A DNA stretch of 6,700 nt from Burkholderiales bacterium (GTDB lineage: Bacteria > Pseudomonadota > Gammaproteobacteria > Burkholderiales > SG8-41): assembly GCA_005800795.1 (NCBI GenBank), contig SYEN01000245.1, positions 1 through 6,700 on the forward strand, in the 5' to 3' direction. Positions 1 to 6,164 of the stretch are shown in pieces (the stretch's first letter is position 1; every line of letters starts with the position of its first letter). A program made the position numbers and the translations under genes. The notes beneath the pieces were generated by a model. It was not told where the DNA came from. It worked only from the letters and a program-made list of their open reading frames with translations, and ran no database searches.

Positions 1-1333
1 CGACCACGCCGTAGACCACGTGTGCACCCACATCTTCGAGGCGCTGCGCCCAGTTGATGTTGGCTTCCTCGTCAAAACGCGCCATCAGCTCAAGGATCAC
101 CGTCACTTCCTTGCCGCTGCGTGCGGCGGCGATCAGGTTTTCCATGAGCACGGATTCCGAGCCGGTGCGATACACAGTTTGTTTGATCGCCACCACGTTG
201 GGATCGCGCGCGGCTTCCTCCAGAAACGTAATCACCGGCTGGAACGACTGGAACGGGTGATATAGCAAAACATCGCCTTCGTTGATGGCGGCAAACAGGC
301 TGACAGCTTTTTCGACGCGTGCCGGCACCGCAGCCTTGAACAGCGGGAACTTCAGCTCCGGCCGATTGACATTGTCGGGTACACTCATCAGCCGCACCAG
401 ATTCACCGGGCCATCGACGCGATACACGTCTTCCGGATCCAGCTGGCATTGCGCCATCAAAAAGTCGCAGATGCCCTGAGGGCAATCGGCGGAAATTTCC
501 AGCCGCACCTCGTCGCCGAATTGCCGCTGCGGCAGTTCGCCGCGCAGCGCCGCGCGCAGATCCTGTACCTCTTCCTCGTCGACAAACAGATCGCTGTTAC
601 GCGTGACGCGGAACTGATAACTCGCCACCACGTTCATGCCCGCGAACAATGCCGACACATGCGCGTGCATGATCGAACTCAACAGCACAAAATCGTGGCG
701 CTCTTCGCCGGGCGTGACACTTGCCGGCAGTTGAATCACACGCGGCAGCACACGTGGCGCGGGCACGATGGCGATGCCGGAATTGCGGCCGAACGCGTCC
801 TTGCCCTGAAGTTCGACGGCAAAATTCAGGCTCTTGTTCAACACGCGCGGAAACGGGTGCGACACATCAAGCCCGATGGGCGTCAACACCGGCATCACTT
901 CGCGCGTGAAGTAATCCCTGATCCAGGCCGCCTGTGCTTCGGTAAAGTCGGCTGGCTGTAAAAACCGTATGCCTTCTCGCGCCAGCGCAGGTGTAATGTC
1001 TTGGTTGAACAGCCGGTACTGCGCGTCGACCAGTTCGTGCGCTTCACGTGCCACCTGCCGGTAGACCTCTTTCACCGGCATGTGGTCCGGCCCGGATGCG
1101 GGCGTGCCTGCCTCCAGTTCAGCCTGCATACCTGCCATGCGAATCTCAAAAAACTCGTCGAGATTGCTGCTGACAATGCACAGAAAGCGCAGCCGTTCAA
1201 GCAGCGGCGTGGCGGCGTTTTCCGCCTGCGCCAGCACGCGGCGGTTAAACGCGAGCTGGCCCAGTTCGCGGTTGAGAAACAGTTCTTGCACCGGCGATGC
1301 CATGGCTTCCTGGGTGGCGGCGGCTATGTTCAT
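1..1333 (-). CDS. ppk1: Polyphosphate kinase 1 (Ppk1), partial, 3' end outside window
   Basis: This enzyme reversibly transfers the terminal phosphate of ATP to a growing polyphosphate chain through a phosphohistidine intermediate. The minus strand reads as 444 uninterrupted codons from the ATG at 1331-1333 to the window edge. The N-terminal helical domain is clear (LAFNRRVLAQAE at residues 28-39, then SSNLDEFFEIR at 55-65, which carries the adenine-contacting Asn). Near the edge are AIKQTVYRTG (Arg389) and ARFDEEAN (Arg419); these match E. coli Arg375 and Arg405, including the 30-residue spacing. The catalytic His and the C-terminal domains lie beyond position 1. The start is uncertain. GTG at 1345 has AAGG nine bases upstream, ATG at 1333 has no good ribosome site, and ATG at 1303 has AGGA close upstream and gives an N-terminus nearer E. 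coli length. It lies 30 bases after yggX, so cotranscription is likely. The family call is secure; the start is not. Confidence 0.95.
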   Translation of the reverse strand, partial: MNIAAATQEAMASPVQELFLNRELGQLAFNRRVLAQAENAATPLLERLRFLCIVSSNLDEFFEIRMAGMQAELEAGTPASGPDHMPVKEVYRQVAREAHELVDAQYRLFNQDITPALAREGIRFLQPADFTEAQAAWIRDYFTREVMPVLTPIGLDVSHPFPRVLNKSLNFAVELQGKDAFGRNSGIAIVPAPRVLPRVIQLPASVTPGEERHDFVLLSSIMHAHVSALFAGMNVVASYQFRVTRNSDLFVDEEEVQDLRAALRGELPQRQFGDEVRLEISADCPQGICDFLMAQCQLDPEDVYRVDGPVNLVRLMSVPDNVNRPELKFPLFKAAVPARVEKAVSLFAAINEGDVLLYHPFQSFQPVITFLEEAARDPNVVAIKQTVYRTGSESVLMENLIAAARSGKEVTVILELMARFDEEANINWAQRLEDVGAHVVYGVV

Positions 1334-1363
1334 GACAGCACGCACCGCGTGCCGCCTTGCGCG

Positions 1364-1639
1364 CTATGTTTTGGCCGGTGCAACGTAACCGGCGGCTGCA
1401 TCCGCGCCCGCGCCGAAGAAGTGCTTATCCATTTGCTGAGCGAGGTATTCACGCGCTTTTTTATCCGCAAGACTTAGACGGTTTTCATTGACCAGCATTT
1501 TTTGCTGTTCGAGCCATTGCTTCCATGCTTCTTTGGAAACATTGTCGAAAATGCGCTGGCCCAGATCGCCCGGATACGGCGGGAAATCAAGGCCTTCGGC
1601 CTCGCGTCCTAATTTGATGCATTTGACGGTTCTTGCCAT
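1364..1639 (-). CDS. yggX: Probable Fe(2+)-trafficking / oxidative damage protection protein YggX
   Basis: YggX is a small cytosolic protein that helps protect iron-sulfur clusters from oxidative damage and is thought to handle labile iron. From the ATG at 1637-1639 the product is 91 residues, the same length as E. coli YggX. It opens with MARTVKCIKLGREAEG, followed by FPPYPGDLGQRI, SKEAWKQWLEQQ and LVNENRLSL, the conserved blocks of the family, including the Cys near the N-terminus. I chose this ATG because AAGGTG lies six to eight bases upstream. An in-frame GTG at 1648 would add three residues but falls inside that ribosome-binding sequence. The stop is TAG at 1364-1366. ppk1 follows after 30 bases on the same strand, so the two probably share a transcript. 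The upstream gap contains a possible weak promoter. Confidence 0.95.
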   Translation of the reverse strand: MARTVKCIKLGREAEGLDFPPYPGDLGQRIFDNVSKEAWKQWLEQQKMLVNENRLSLADKKAREYLAQQMDKHFFGAGADAAAGYVAPAKT

Positions 1640-1675
1640 GCGCGACACCTTAGTCTAGGTTTTTGATATGACGAG

Positions 1676-1704
1676 ATTATTACAACGAATGCCTCGCGCA
1701 GCGA
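1676..1704 (-). promoter_or_regulatory. Possible weak promoter for yggX-ppk1
   Basis: On the minus strand an extended -10-like element (TG, one base, then AATAAT at 1681-1676) lies about 30 bases upstream of the yggX ribosome site. The best -35 at 17-18 bases spacing is only TTCGCT or TCGCTG, and it overlaps the distal arm of the hairpin at 1696-1722. An extended -10 can compensate for a poor -35, so this is possible but weakly supported. Confidence 0.25.
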
Positions 1705-1722
1705 ATCCGGCTTTCGCAGCGC
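1696..1722 (-). terminator. Stem-loop at the 3' end of the argA-miniprotein unit, no U-tract
   Basis: Two ten-base arms (1696-1705 and 1713-1722) pair at nine of ten positions around a seven-base loop, with one mismatch in the middle of the stem. Read on the minus strand, the hairpin begins at the last base of the TAG stop codon of the upstream miniprotein gene. It is followed by GAGGCATTCG rather than a run of T, so it is not a canonical intrinsic terminator. It could be a weak terminator, a processing site or a 3'-end stabiliser. It marks a likely boundary before yggX. Confidence 0.35.
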
Positions 1723-1928
1723 TAGGGAAGTGGCCGGGTAATTCTGTCGAACAGGGCTATGGTCACCGTCAAGGCGAATAACGATGTGCCGATAGTAATC
1801 CAGCGCGCATGGGTGATGTCGTCCTCCGAGGTCAGCGCGTCCACGCCAACCGCGAGCACCACGCCCAGAAACAGGCACATCAGCAGCGAGGCCGTCAGTG
1901 CCCCATGCTTTTTCAAATGAAGGTTCAT
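1722..1928 (-). CDS. Small two-helix membrane protein, function unknown
   Basis: I do not recognise this 68-residue protein. It has a short basic N-terminus (Lys6, Lys7, His8), a hydrophobic segment at about residues 10-29, an acidic loop (Asp30 to Asp37, with Glu35 and Asp36) and a second hydrophobic segment at about 43-60. The tail carries Arg62 and Arg65. By the positive-inside rule both ends should be cytoplasmic with the acidic loop outside. The ATG at 1926-1928 is only 10 bases after the argA stop, which suggests translational coupling; the ribosome site is weak (GAG a few bases upstream). The segment pattern, tight spacing and in-frame stop argue that it is real, and the antisense reading is less plausible. 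There is no Cys lipobox and no signal-peptidase site. Its link to arginine synthesis, if any, is unknown. Confidence 0.7.
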   Translation of the reverse strand: MNLHLKKHGALTASLLMCLFLGVVLAVGVDALTSEDDITHARWITIGTSLFALTVTIALFDRITRPLP

Positions 1929-1938
1929 GCGCTCGCGG

Positions 1939-3261
1939 CTATAGCTTCTTGGTTAAAACCACTGAGCGGCGCTGATAGTTATACATTTCGCGTTTTTGCG
2001 CGGGCAGTTCATTGACATCGACTTCAGCAAAACCGTGTTCGACAAACCAGTGCTCGGCGCGCGTGGTCAGCACAAACAGTTTTTTGAAGCGCTTGCGGCG
2101 CGCGCGCTGCTCCATTGCCTCCAGCATGCGCTCGCCGGCGTCGCGCCCGCGAAACTCCGGGTGCACCACCAGACACGCCAGTTCCGCCGCGTGTTCCTCT
2201 GCGAACGGGTATAACGCCGCGCAGCCGATAATCATGCCGTCGTGGTCAAGTACGGCAAAGCGGCTGATTTCCATTTCCAGCAGATCGCGCCCGCGCTTGA
2301 CCAGCGTGCCGTCGGCTTCCAGCGGCTCGATCAGACTCAGAATGCCGCCGATGTCACCGATTTTCGCATCGCGCAGATTTTCCACCGGATCGGGCGCAAT
2401 CATGGTGCCCACGCCCTGGTGCGTGAACAACTCCTGCAACAGCGCGCCATCGTAGTGGCGCGAAATCAGGTGCGCGCGCTTAACGCCCTGCTCACACGCA
2501 CGCACTGCGCTGGGCAGATAAAACCGCGCGTCGCCGTCCAGAGAATTATCCTTTTTAATCAATAACTTACTGGCTTGCATCGGTGTCAGTTCGCGCAACA
2601 GGCTGCCGCGCGTGTTGGTGACGCCGGGCTTGTCCATCATGAAAATCAGCTTCTCGGCTTTCAATGCCACCGCCACCGCCTCGGCGACACTTTCCAGCGC
2701 GACGTTGAAAATTTCGCCGGTGGCCGAATACCCCAGCGGCGACAGCAATACCAGCTCGCCAAAGCGCAGCCGGTCTTCGATGGCCGCGACATCGATCTTG
2801 CGCACCTCGCCGGTGTGCTGCAAATCCACGCCGTCGAGGATGCCGATGGGTTTGGCGGTGACGAAATTACCGCTCGACACGCGAATGTCCGCGCCGGCCA
2901 TCGGCGAATTCGGCAGGCCCATCGACAGCAGCGCTTCGATTTCGACGCGCAGCCGCCCGCTGGCCTCCTTGACGATGGCGAGCGTGGTGTCGTCGGTGAC
3001 TCGCAGGCCGCGCACATAACTCGTGCGATGGCCGACTTCTTTGAGTTTGGCGTCGATTTGTGCGCGCGCGCCATGCACCACCACCAGCCGCACGCCCAGC
3101 GCCGCCAGCAGATTCAGATCGTGATTGAGGCCGACAAAGCGCGCCTCCGACATCACCTCGCCGCCAAAGGCAATGACAAACGTGCGCCCGCGAAAGGCGT
3201 GAATGTACGGCGCCGCCGCACGAAACCACTGCACAAATCTGTCAGGAACCGCGACTGCCAT
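1939..3261 (-). CDS. argA: N-acetylglutamate synthase (amino-acid N-acetyltransferase), ArgA
   Basis: ArgA acetylates glutamate with acetyl-CoA, the first and usually arginine-inhibited step of arginine biosynthesis, in the cytoplasm. The 440-residue product (E. coli ArgA has 443) has the classic two-domain build. An amino-acid-kinase-like domain spans about residues 24-275, with RTFVIAFGGE at 26-35 and LVVVHGARAQID soon after. It is followed by a GNAT acetyltransferase domain at about 290-435, with CLVVHPEFRGRDAGERML carrying the acetyl-CoA loop RGRDAG at 371-376. The N-terminal helix (VPDRFVQWFRAAAPYI) is the segment that mediates hexamer formation and arginine feedback in related enzymes. 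I chose ATG 3259-3261 because AGGA lies eight bases upstream and the protein then begins MAVAVPDRF, like family members. The reading frame stays open further upstream to 3381, but that extension would overlap the preceding gene. A candidate promoter and an upstream hairpin suggest its own transcription unit. Confidence 0.96.
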   Translation of the reverse strand: MAVAVPDRFVQWFRAAAPYIHAFRGRTFVIAFGGEVMSEARFVGLNHDLNLLAALGVRLVVVHGARAQIDAKLKEVGHRTSYVRGLRVTDDTTLAIVKEASGRLRVEIEALLSMGLPNSPMAGADIRVSSGNFVTAKPIGILDGVDLQHTGEVRKIDVAAIEDRLRFGELVLLSPLGYSATGEIFNVALESVAEAVAVALKAEKLIFMMDKPGVTNTRGSLLRELTPMQASKLLIKKDNSLDGDARFYLPSAVRACEQGVKRAHLISRHYDGALLQELFTHQGVGTMIAPDPVENLRDAKIGDIGGILSLIEPLEADGTLVKRGRDLLEMEISRFAVLDHDGMIIGCAALYPFAEEHAAELACLVVHPEFRGRDAGERMLEAMEQRARRKRFKKLFVLTTRAEHWFVEHGFAEVDVNELPAQKREMYNYQRRSVVLTKKL

Positions 3262-3292
3262 TGGCCAAATCCTGTTGCCGAATATCTGCGGG

Positions 3293-3321
3293 AGTGTACG
3301 CGCGATTGCGCGCCAAACCAA
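3293..3321 (-). promoter_or_regulatory. argA: Candidate sigma70 promoter for argA
   Basis: On the minus strand TTGGTT (3321-3316) is followed after exactly 17 bases by TACACT (3298-3293). That is three of six and four of six consensus positions at ideal spacing. It would start transcription roughly 25 bases upstream of the argA start codon. It lies just after the hairpin ending the upstream folate gene, which fits an independent argA unit. The spacer contains the GC-rich inverted sequence GCGCGCAATCGCGCG; I do not see a convincing ArgR operator. Confidence 0.45.
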
Positions 3322-3335
3322 GGCTGCGCCGTGCG

Positions 3336-3363
3336 ACACAAGACCCGGCAAAGTCAGCCGGGC
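3336..3363 (-). terminator. Likely intrinsic terminator enclosing the cyclo-ligase stop codon
   Basis: Read on the minus strand, CCCGGC (3362-3357) and GCCGGG (3349-3344) form a perfect six-base-pair GC stem. A G-T wobble extends it, around the loop TGACTTT. The TGA stop codon of the cyclo-ligase gene is in the loop. The stem is followed by TCTTGTGT, which is T-rich but broken, so termination may be partial. It separates the methyltransferase-tolC-cyclo-ligase unit from argA. Confidence 0.45.
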
Positions 3364-3944
3364 AATTCCGTCACTACGCAATCCACACGCCGGTCATCCG
3401 CCGTCATGGGAATGTCATCAACGACTTGCAAAGCGAACGCCGCCGCCACCAACGCCGGCTTGGGTGTGCACTGAGCGATCAGCCGGTCATAGTAACCCGC
3501 GCCATAACCCAACCGGTCGCCGTTGGGAGTGAACGCTAACCCCGGAACTAAAATCCATTTAAAATCATATACTTGTAGTTTTTGTGTGCAATCAGGACGC
3601 GGTTCGAGGATGCCCCAGGGGCCGGGTTGAAGATCCCCCGCCAGGTCTTGCACCACGTGTACCGTGAGTGCGCGGGCTGCCTGGTCCACGCGCGGCAACA
3701 GCACCTGTTTGCCGTTGGCGAGCGCGTGTTCTATCAGCGCACGCGTGTCAAACTCGCTGCCGAAAGACATGTAAGCCAGCACGCTGGGCGTGGCGCGATA
3801 GCTGTCGAGTCGTAGCAGCCGCTGTGTGATGCGCATGCTGTATTCGGCGCGCACGGCGGGCGGCAATGCATCGCGGCGCGCCTTGACGGTGGCACGCAGC
3901 ACGGCTTTGGCGTCTCGTATGGACTGGGACTCGGCGGGCGTCAC
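3354..3944 (-). CDS. 5-formyltetrahydrofolate cyclo-ligase (5,10-methenyl-THF synthetase)
   Basis: This enzyme uses ATP to convert 5-formyl-THF to 5,10-methenyl-THF, returning a storage form of folate to one-carbon metabolism. From the chosen GTG start at 3942-3944 the product is 196 residues (E. coli YgfA/Fau has 182). It has the basic N-terminal motif KAVLRATVKARRDALPP from about residue 13. The family signature is at 132-154: LVPGLAFTPNG followed by DRLGYGAGYYDR, the glycine-rich nucleotide and substrate loop. The ending DDRRVDCVVTE is also typical. The frame stays open to an ATG at 4022, but that would overlap the end of tolC by about 40 bases. GTG 3944 has a weak GGA seven bases upstream, and TTG at 3974 is another option. 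It follows tolC by about 37 bases on the same strand and ends in a hairpin. The function is confident; the start is not. Confidence 0.93.
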   Translation of the reverse strand: MTPAESQSIRDAKAVLRATVKARRDALPPAVRAEYSMRITQRLLRLDSYRATPSVLAYMSFGSEFDTRALIEHALANGKQVLLPRVDQAARALTVHVVQDLAGDLQPGPWGILEPRPDCTQKLQVYDFKWILVPGLAFTPNGDRLGYGAGYYDRLIAQCTPKPALVAAAFALQVVDDIPMTADDRRVDCVVTELPG

Positions 3945-3981
3945 GGCGGCATCCGTGCGCTGGGGTTCGTGCAAGTTTGAA

Positions 3982-5319
3982 CTACTTGCCGCGTTCCAGC
4001 CACGCGTTGACGGCCACCACATCGGCTTCGGTGAGCCGGCCGACCGCAGCCTTGAGCCGCAGCGTGGACATGATGTAGTTGTATTTCGCCTGCGCCAGAT
4101 CGCGCCGCGCAGAGAACAACTGCTGTTGCGCGTTCAGCACGTCCACCTGCGTACGCACGCCCACCTCGCGCCCCAGCCGCGTGGAATCGAGCGCGCTTTG
4201 CGACGAGGTGAGCGCAGCCTCCAGCGCGCGCACCTGCGCAATGCCGCTGGTGACGCCGAGATAGTTTTGCCGCGCCTGCAATTCCACGCCGCGCCGCGCG
4301 CTTTCCACGTCCTGCCGGGCTTTTTCTTCGCTGGCCGCCGCCTCGCGCACGCGCGACGTGACCAGCCCGCCCTGATAAATCGGCACGGCCAGTTGCAGGC
4401 CAATATTGCGGTTGTTGATATCGGTGCCGGGGCCGCCCAGCGTGCCCACGCCAGAGGCATTGCGCGTGACGCCGGCAAAGGCATCCAGCGTCGGGTAATG
4501 CGCGCCGCGGTTGCGCACGACTTCCTGCTGCGCCAGCGTCAGGCCCTGCTCGGCCGCGCGCACCTGCGGATTAGCACTGCGCGCTTCTTCCACCCATTTA
4601 TCGAGCACCGCCGGTTCCGGCGGCACCAGTTGCAGCCGCGCGCTCAGGGGGGCGAGCACCGGCGTGTTCTTGCCGATGAGCAATTCGAGCGCGCGCTGTT
4701 TGACATCCAGATCGCTTTTGGCGGCGATCTCCTGGGAGGTCGCCAGATCAAAGCGCGCCTGCGCTTCGTGCGTATCGGTGATGGTGGCGGTGCCCACCTG
4801 AAAACTGATTTTCGCCTGCTGCAATTGCTCGGCGATGGCGGTTTTTTGCGCCCCGGCGAAGGCGACATTGTCGCGCGACAGCAGCACGTCCACATACGCC
4901 TGCGCGACGCGCGTGATGAGGTCTTGTGCAGCCTGCGCCAGTACGGCGTCGGCCTGATCCACCTGTGTGCGGCTTTGTGCCACGGCAACGGTATTTTGCC
5001 GACGGTACAACGGCTGTGACAACGACAAATTCAAGGCGTTGGAATTAAAGCGCGCGCTGTTGCCGGGGACTGTGGGATCGCGGAAGGTGACCTCGCGATC
5101 GTTGTATTGCGTGGACCCCGACAGCGAAATCGACGGCAATAACCCGCTGCGTGCCTGCGGCAGCTTTTCCTGCGTGGCTGTCCATGTAGCGCGTGCCGAG
5201 GCGTACACCGCATCGGCGCCCTGCGCCTGCTTGTAGACTTCGAGCAGATCGGCGCCGTGCGCCGCAATAGCCGAAGCACAGGCCGTCCACGCAAGCAATG
5301 CCGCCAACACGGACTTCAT
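3982..5319 (-). CDS. tolC: TolC-family outer-membrane channel protein
   Basis: This is the outer-membrane channel and periplasmic tunnel component for type I secretion and tripartite efflux. The 445-residue precursor starts at ATG 5317-5319 with a clean Sec signal (Lys2, a hydrophobic stretch at 4-14, probable cleavage after Ala17-Ile18-Ala19). The mature part has the two tandem outer-membrane efflux repeats of the family: LSQPLYRRQ at about 100-108 and LAVPIYQGG at about 310-318, each entering the beta-barrel hairpin. Each repeat is followed by long Ala/Gln-rich coiled-coil helices. Near the end is VDVLNAQQQLFSARRDL, the conserved TolC equatorial helix motif. A GTG at 5337 would add six residues. 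Cys14 is not in a lipobox (Trp at -3), so it is unlikely to be a lipoprotein. It begins 27 bases after the methyltransferase stop, so the two are probably cotranscribed. No adaptor or inner-membrane pump gene is in the window, so its partners are unknown. Confidence 0.93.
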   Translation of the reverse strand: MKSVLAALLAWTACASAIAAHGADLLEVYKQAQGADAVYASARATWTATQEKLPQARSGLLPSISLSGSTQYNDREVTFRDPTVPGNSARFNSNALNLSLSQPLYRRQNTVAVAQSRTQVDQADAVLAQAAQDLITRVAQAYVDVLLSRDNVAFAGAQKTAIAEQLQQAKISFQVGTATITDTHEAQARFDLATSQEIAAKSDLDVKQRALELLIGKNTPVLAPLSARLQLVPPEPAVLDKWVEEARSANPQVRAAEQGLTLAQQEVVRNRGAHYPTLDAFAGVTRNASGVGTLGGPGTDINNRNIGLQLAVPIYQGGLVTSRVREAAASEEKARQDVESARRGVELQARQNYLGVTSGIAQVRALEAALTSSQSALDSTRLGREVGVRTQVDVLNAQQQLFSARRDLAQAKYNYIMSTLRLKAAVGRLTEADVVAVNAWLERGK

Positions 5320-5346
5320 GGCACGGCTTGGCGTCACGACGCGGAG

Positions 5347-6027
5347 CTAAAAGGTGAACCGCGCGCGTTGCGGCGCGTTGCGCAACGCCGGGATGCAGGT
5401 TTCAAACAGGCTGACGGTGCCATAAACTCCGGCGACAGCGCAGGTGATTAAGCGCGCATCCATCACCGGCGCTTCGCCCACCACTGCAAACAGGCGTCCG
5501 CCGGGATTGAGGCTTTGCTGGAAAGCTTCCGCCAGCACCGGTGTAGAGCCGGTCAGCACAATCACGTCGTACGGACCGTGCCCGTGGTGTCCTTGCCAGC
5601 CGCGCGCGGCATCGCCGGTTTCCAATGTGACATTTGTCATGCCGTGACGTGCCAGGCGCTCTCCAGCCACCCGCGTAAATTCTTCAATTAAATCAATACT
5701 ATAGACGTGTGCGCCTTGGCTGGCCAAAAGGGCTGTCAGGTAGCCGCTGCCGGTGCCGACTTCGAGAATGCGGTCGGTCGTGGCCACGCCCAGCTCTTGC
5801 AGCATGCGTGCCTCGAGTTTCGGCGAGAGCATTTTTTCGCCGTGGCCGATGGGGATTTCCAGATCGGCAAATGCGAGCTGCGCATAAGCCGGCGGCACGT
5901 AATCTTCGCGCTTGACCACGTGCAGCAGGTCAAGCACGCGGGTGTCGAGCACCTCCCACGGGCGAATCTGCTGCTCCACCATGTTGAAGCGGGCACGTTC
6001 GCGCGCGGCGTCAGTATCCATATTCAT
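5347..6027 (-). CDS. Protein-L-isoaspartate O-methyltransferase (PCMT) family protein
   Basis: PCMT enzymes use S-adenosylmethionine to methylate isoaspartyl residues for protein repair. The 226-residue protein has the family N-terminus (NMVEQQIRPWEVLD at 15-28) and the SAM-binding motif ILEVGTGSGYLT at 87-98. Post-motif elements follow: VYSIDLIEEF at 108-117, YDVIVLTGS at 153-161 and LNPGGRLFAVVGE at 173-185. The normal GQTISQP segment that helps bind the isoaspartyl substrate reads GHGEKMLSP here (61-69), so repair activity is not certain. Similar variants beside tolC are, to my recollection, common in betaproteobacteria and annotated only as PCMT-family. The start is ATG 6025-6027; an in-frame ATG at 6021 is equally possible, and neither has a strong ribosome site. 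It is the first gene of the leftward unit with tolC and is divergent from thiC. Confidence 0.88.
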   Translation of the reverse strand: MNMDTDAARERARFNMVEQQIRPWEVLDTRVLDLLHVVKREDYVPPAYAQLAFADLEIPIGHGEKMLSPKLEARMLQELGVATTDRILEVGTGSGYLTALLASQGAHVYSIDLIEEFTRVAGERLARHGMTNVTLETGDAARGWQGHHGHGPYDVIVLTGSTPVLAEAFQQSLNPGGRLFAVVGEAPVMDARLITCAVAGVYGTVSLFETCIPALRNAPQRARFTF

Positions 6028-6061
6028 GATCGGTCGGCGAGGGGTTCGAGTCTTGGAGGGG

Positions 6062-6090
6062 CTTATAAGGTCTTAATAATAAACGGGAAA
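6062..6090 (-). promoter_or_regulatory. Candidate promoter for the methyltransferase-tolC unit
   Basis: On the minus strand TATAAG (6067-6062) matches five of six -10 consensus bases, with TTTCCC (6090-6085) 17 bases upstream as a poor -35. It lies about 35 bases upstream of the start codon. The surrounding stretch 6063-6100 is distinctly AT-rich compared with the flanking genes, which supports a promoter somewhere here. Other hexamer choices, such as TTTTCA with TTTATT slightly further upstream, are nearly as good. Confidence 0.35.
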
Positions 6091-6128
6091 TTTTGAATTC
6101 TGAAAATCCGCCCGCACGGCAAATTCGC

Positions 6129-6157
6129 TTGCAATTATCCCACAAATCCATTAGCGT
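6129..6157 (+). promoter_or_regulatory. thiC: Candidate sigma70 promoter for thiC
   Basis: TTGCAA at 6129-6134 is followed after 17 bases by TAGCGT at 6152-6157. The -35 is good (four of six) and the -10 is poor (three of six). Predicted initiation at about 6164 falls immediately before the first base of the riboswitch P1 stem at 6165, which is the strongest argument for this placement. Confidence 0.4.
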
Positions 6158-6164
6158 AAGCGTA

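Noticed and set aside
449..1477. Two plus-strand open frames of 170 and 158 codons
   Set aside because: Both are antisense to ppk1, and the second runs into yggX. The sense strand reads as an unbroken Ppk1 sequence with correct catalytic residues.
3299..3315. GCGCGCAATCGCGCG inverted sequence as a repressor operator for argA
   Set aside because: Short GC-alternating palindromes are common in this composition, and it does not resemble the AT-rich ArgR box.
2575..3474. A 299-codon open frame on the plus strand
   Set aside because: It is antisense to argA, whose identity is certain. The composition is His/Arg/Gln-heavy and there are no motifs.
3826..5019. A 397-codon open frame on the plus strand
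   Set aside because: It lies entirely opposite tolC and the start of the cyclo-ligase gene. Its protein is rich in Arg, His and Gln, as expected from the antisense of Ala/Gln-rich coding sequence in a GC-rich genome, with no recognisable domain.
5260..5319. Cys14 in the TolC signal peptide as a lipoprotein site
   Set aside because: The bases before it encode Trp-Thr-Ala, with Trp where Leu or another aliphatic residue is needed, and a good Ala-Ile-Ala signal peptidase I site follows.
6035..6060. tRNA-like GGTTCGAGTC sequence suggesting a tRNA end or integrase attachment site
   Set aside because: The T-arm stem does not pair, there is no acceptor, D or anticodon arm beside it, no CCA, and no integrase or direct repeat in the window. 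It is a chance match.
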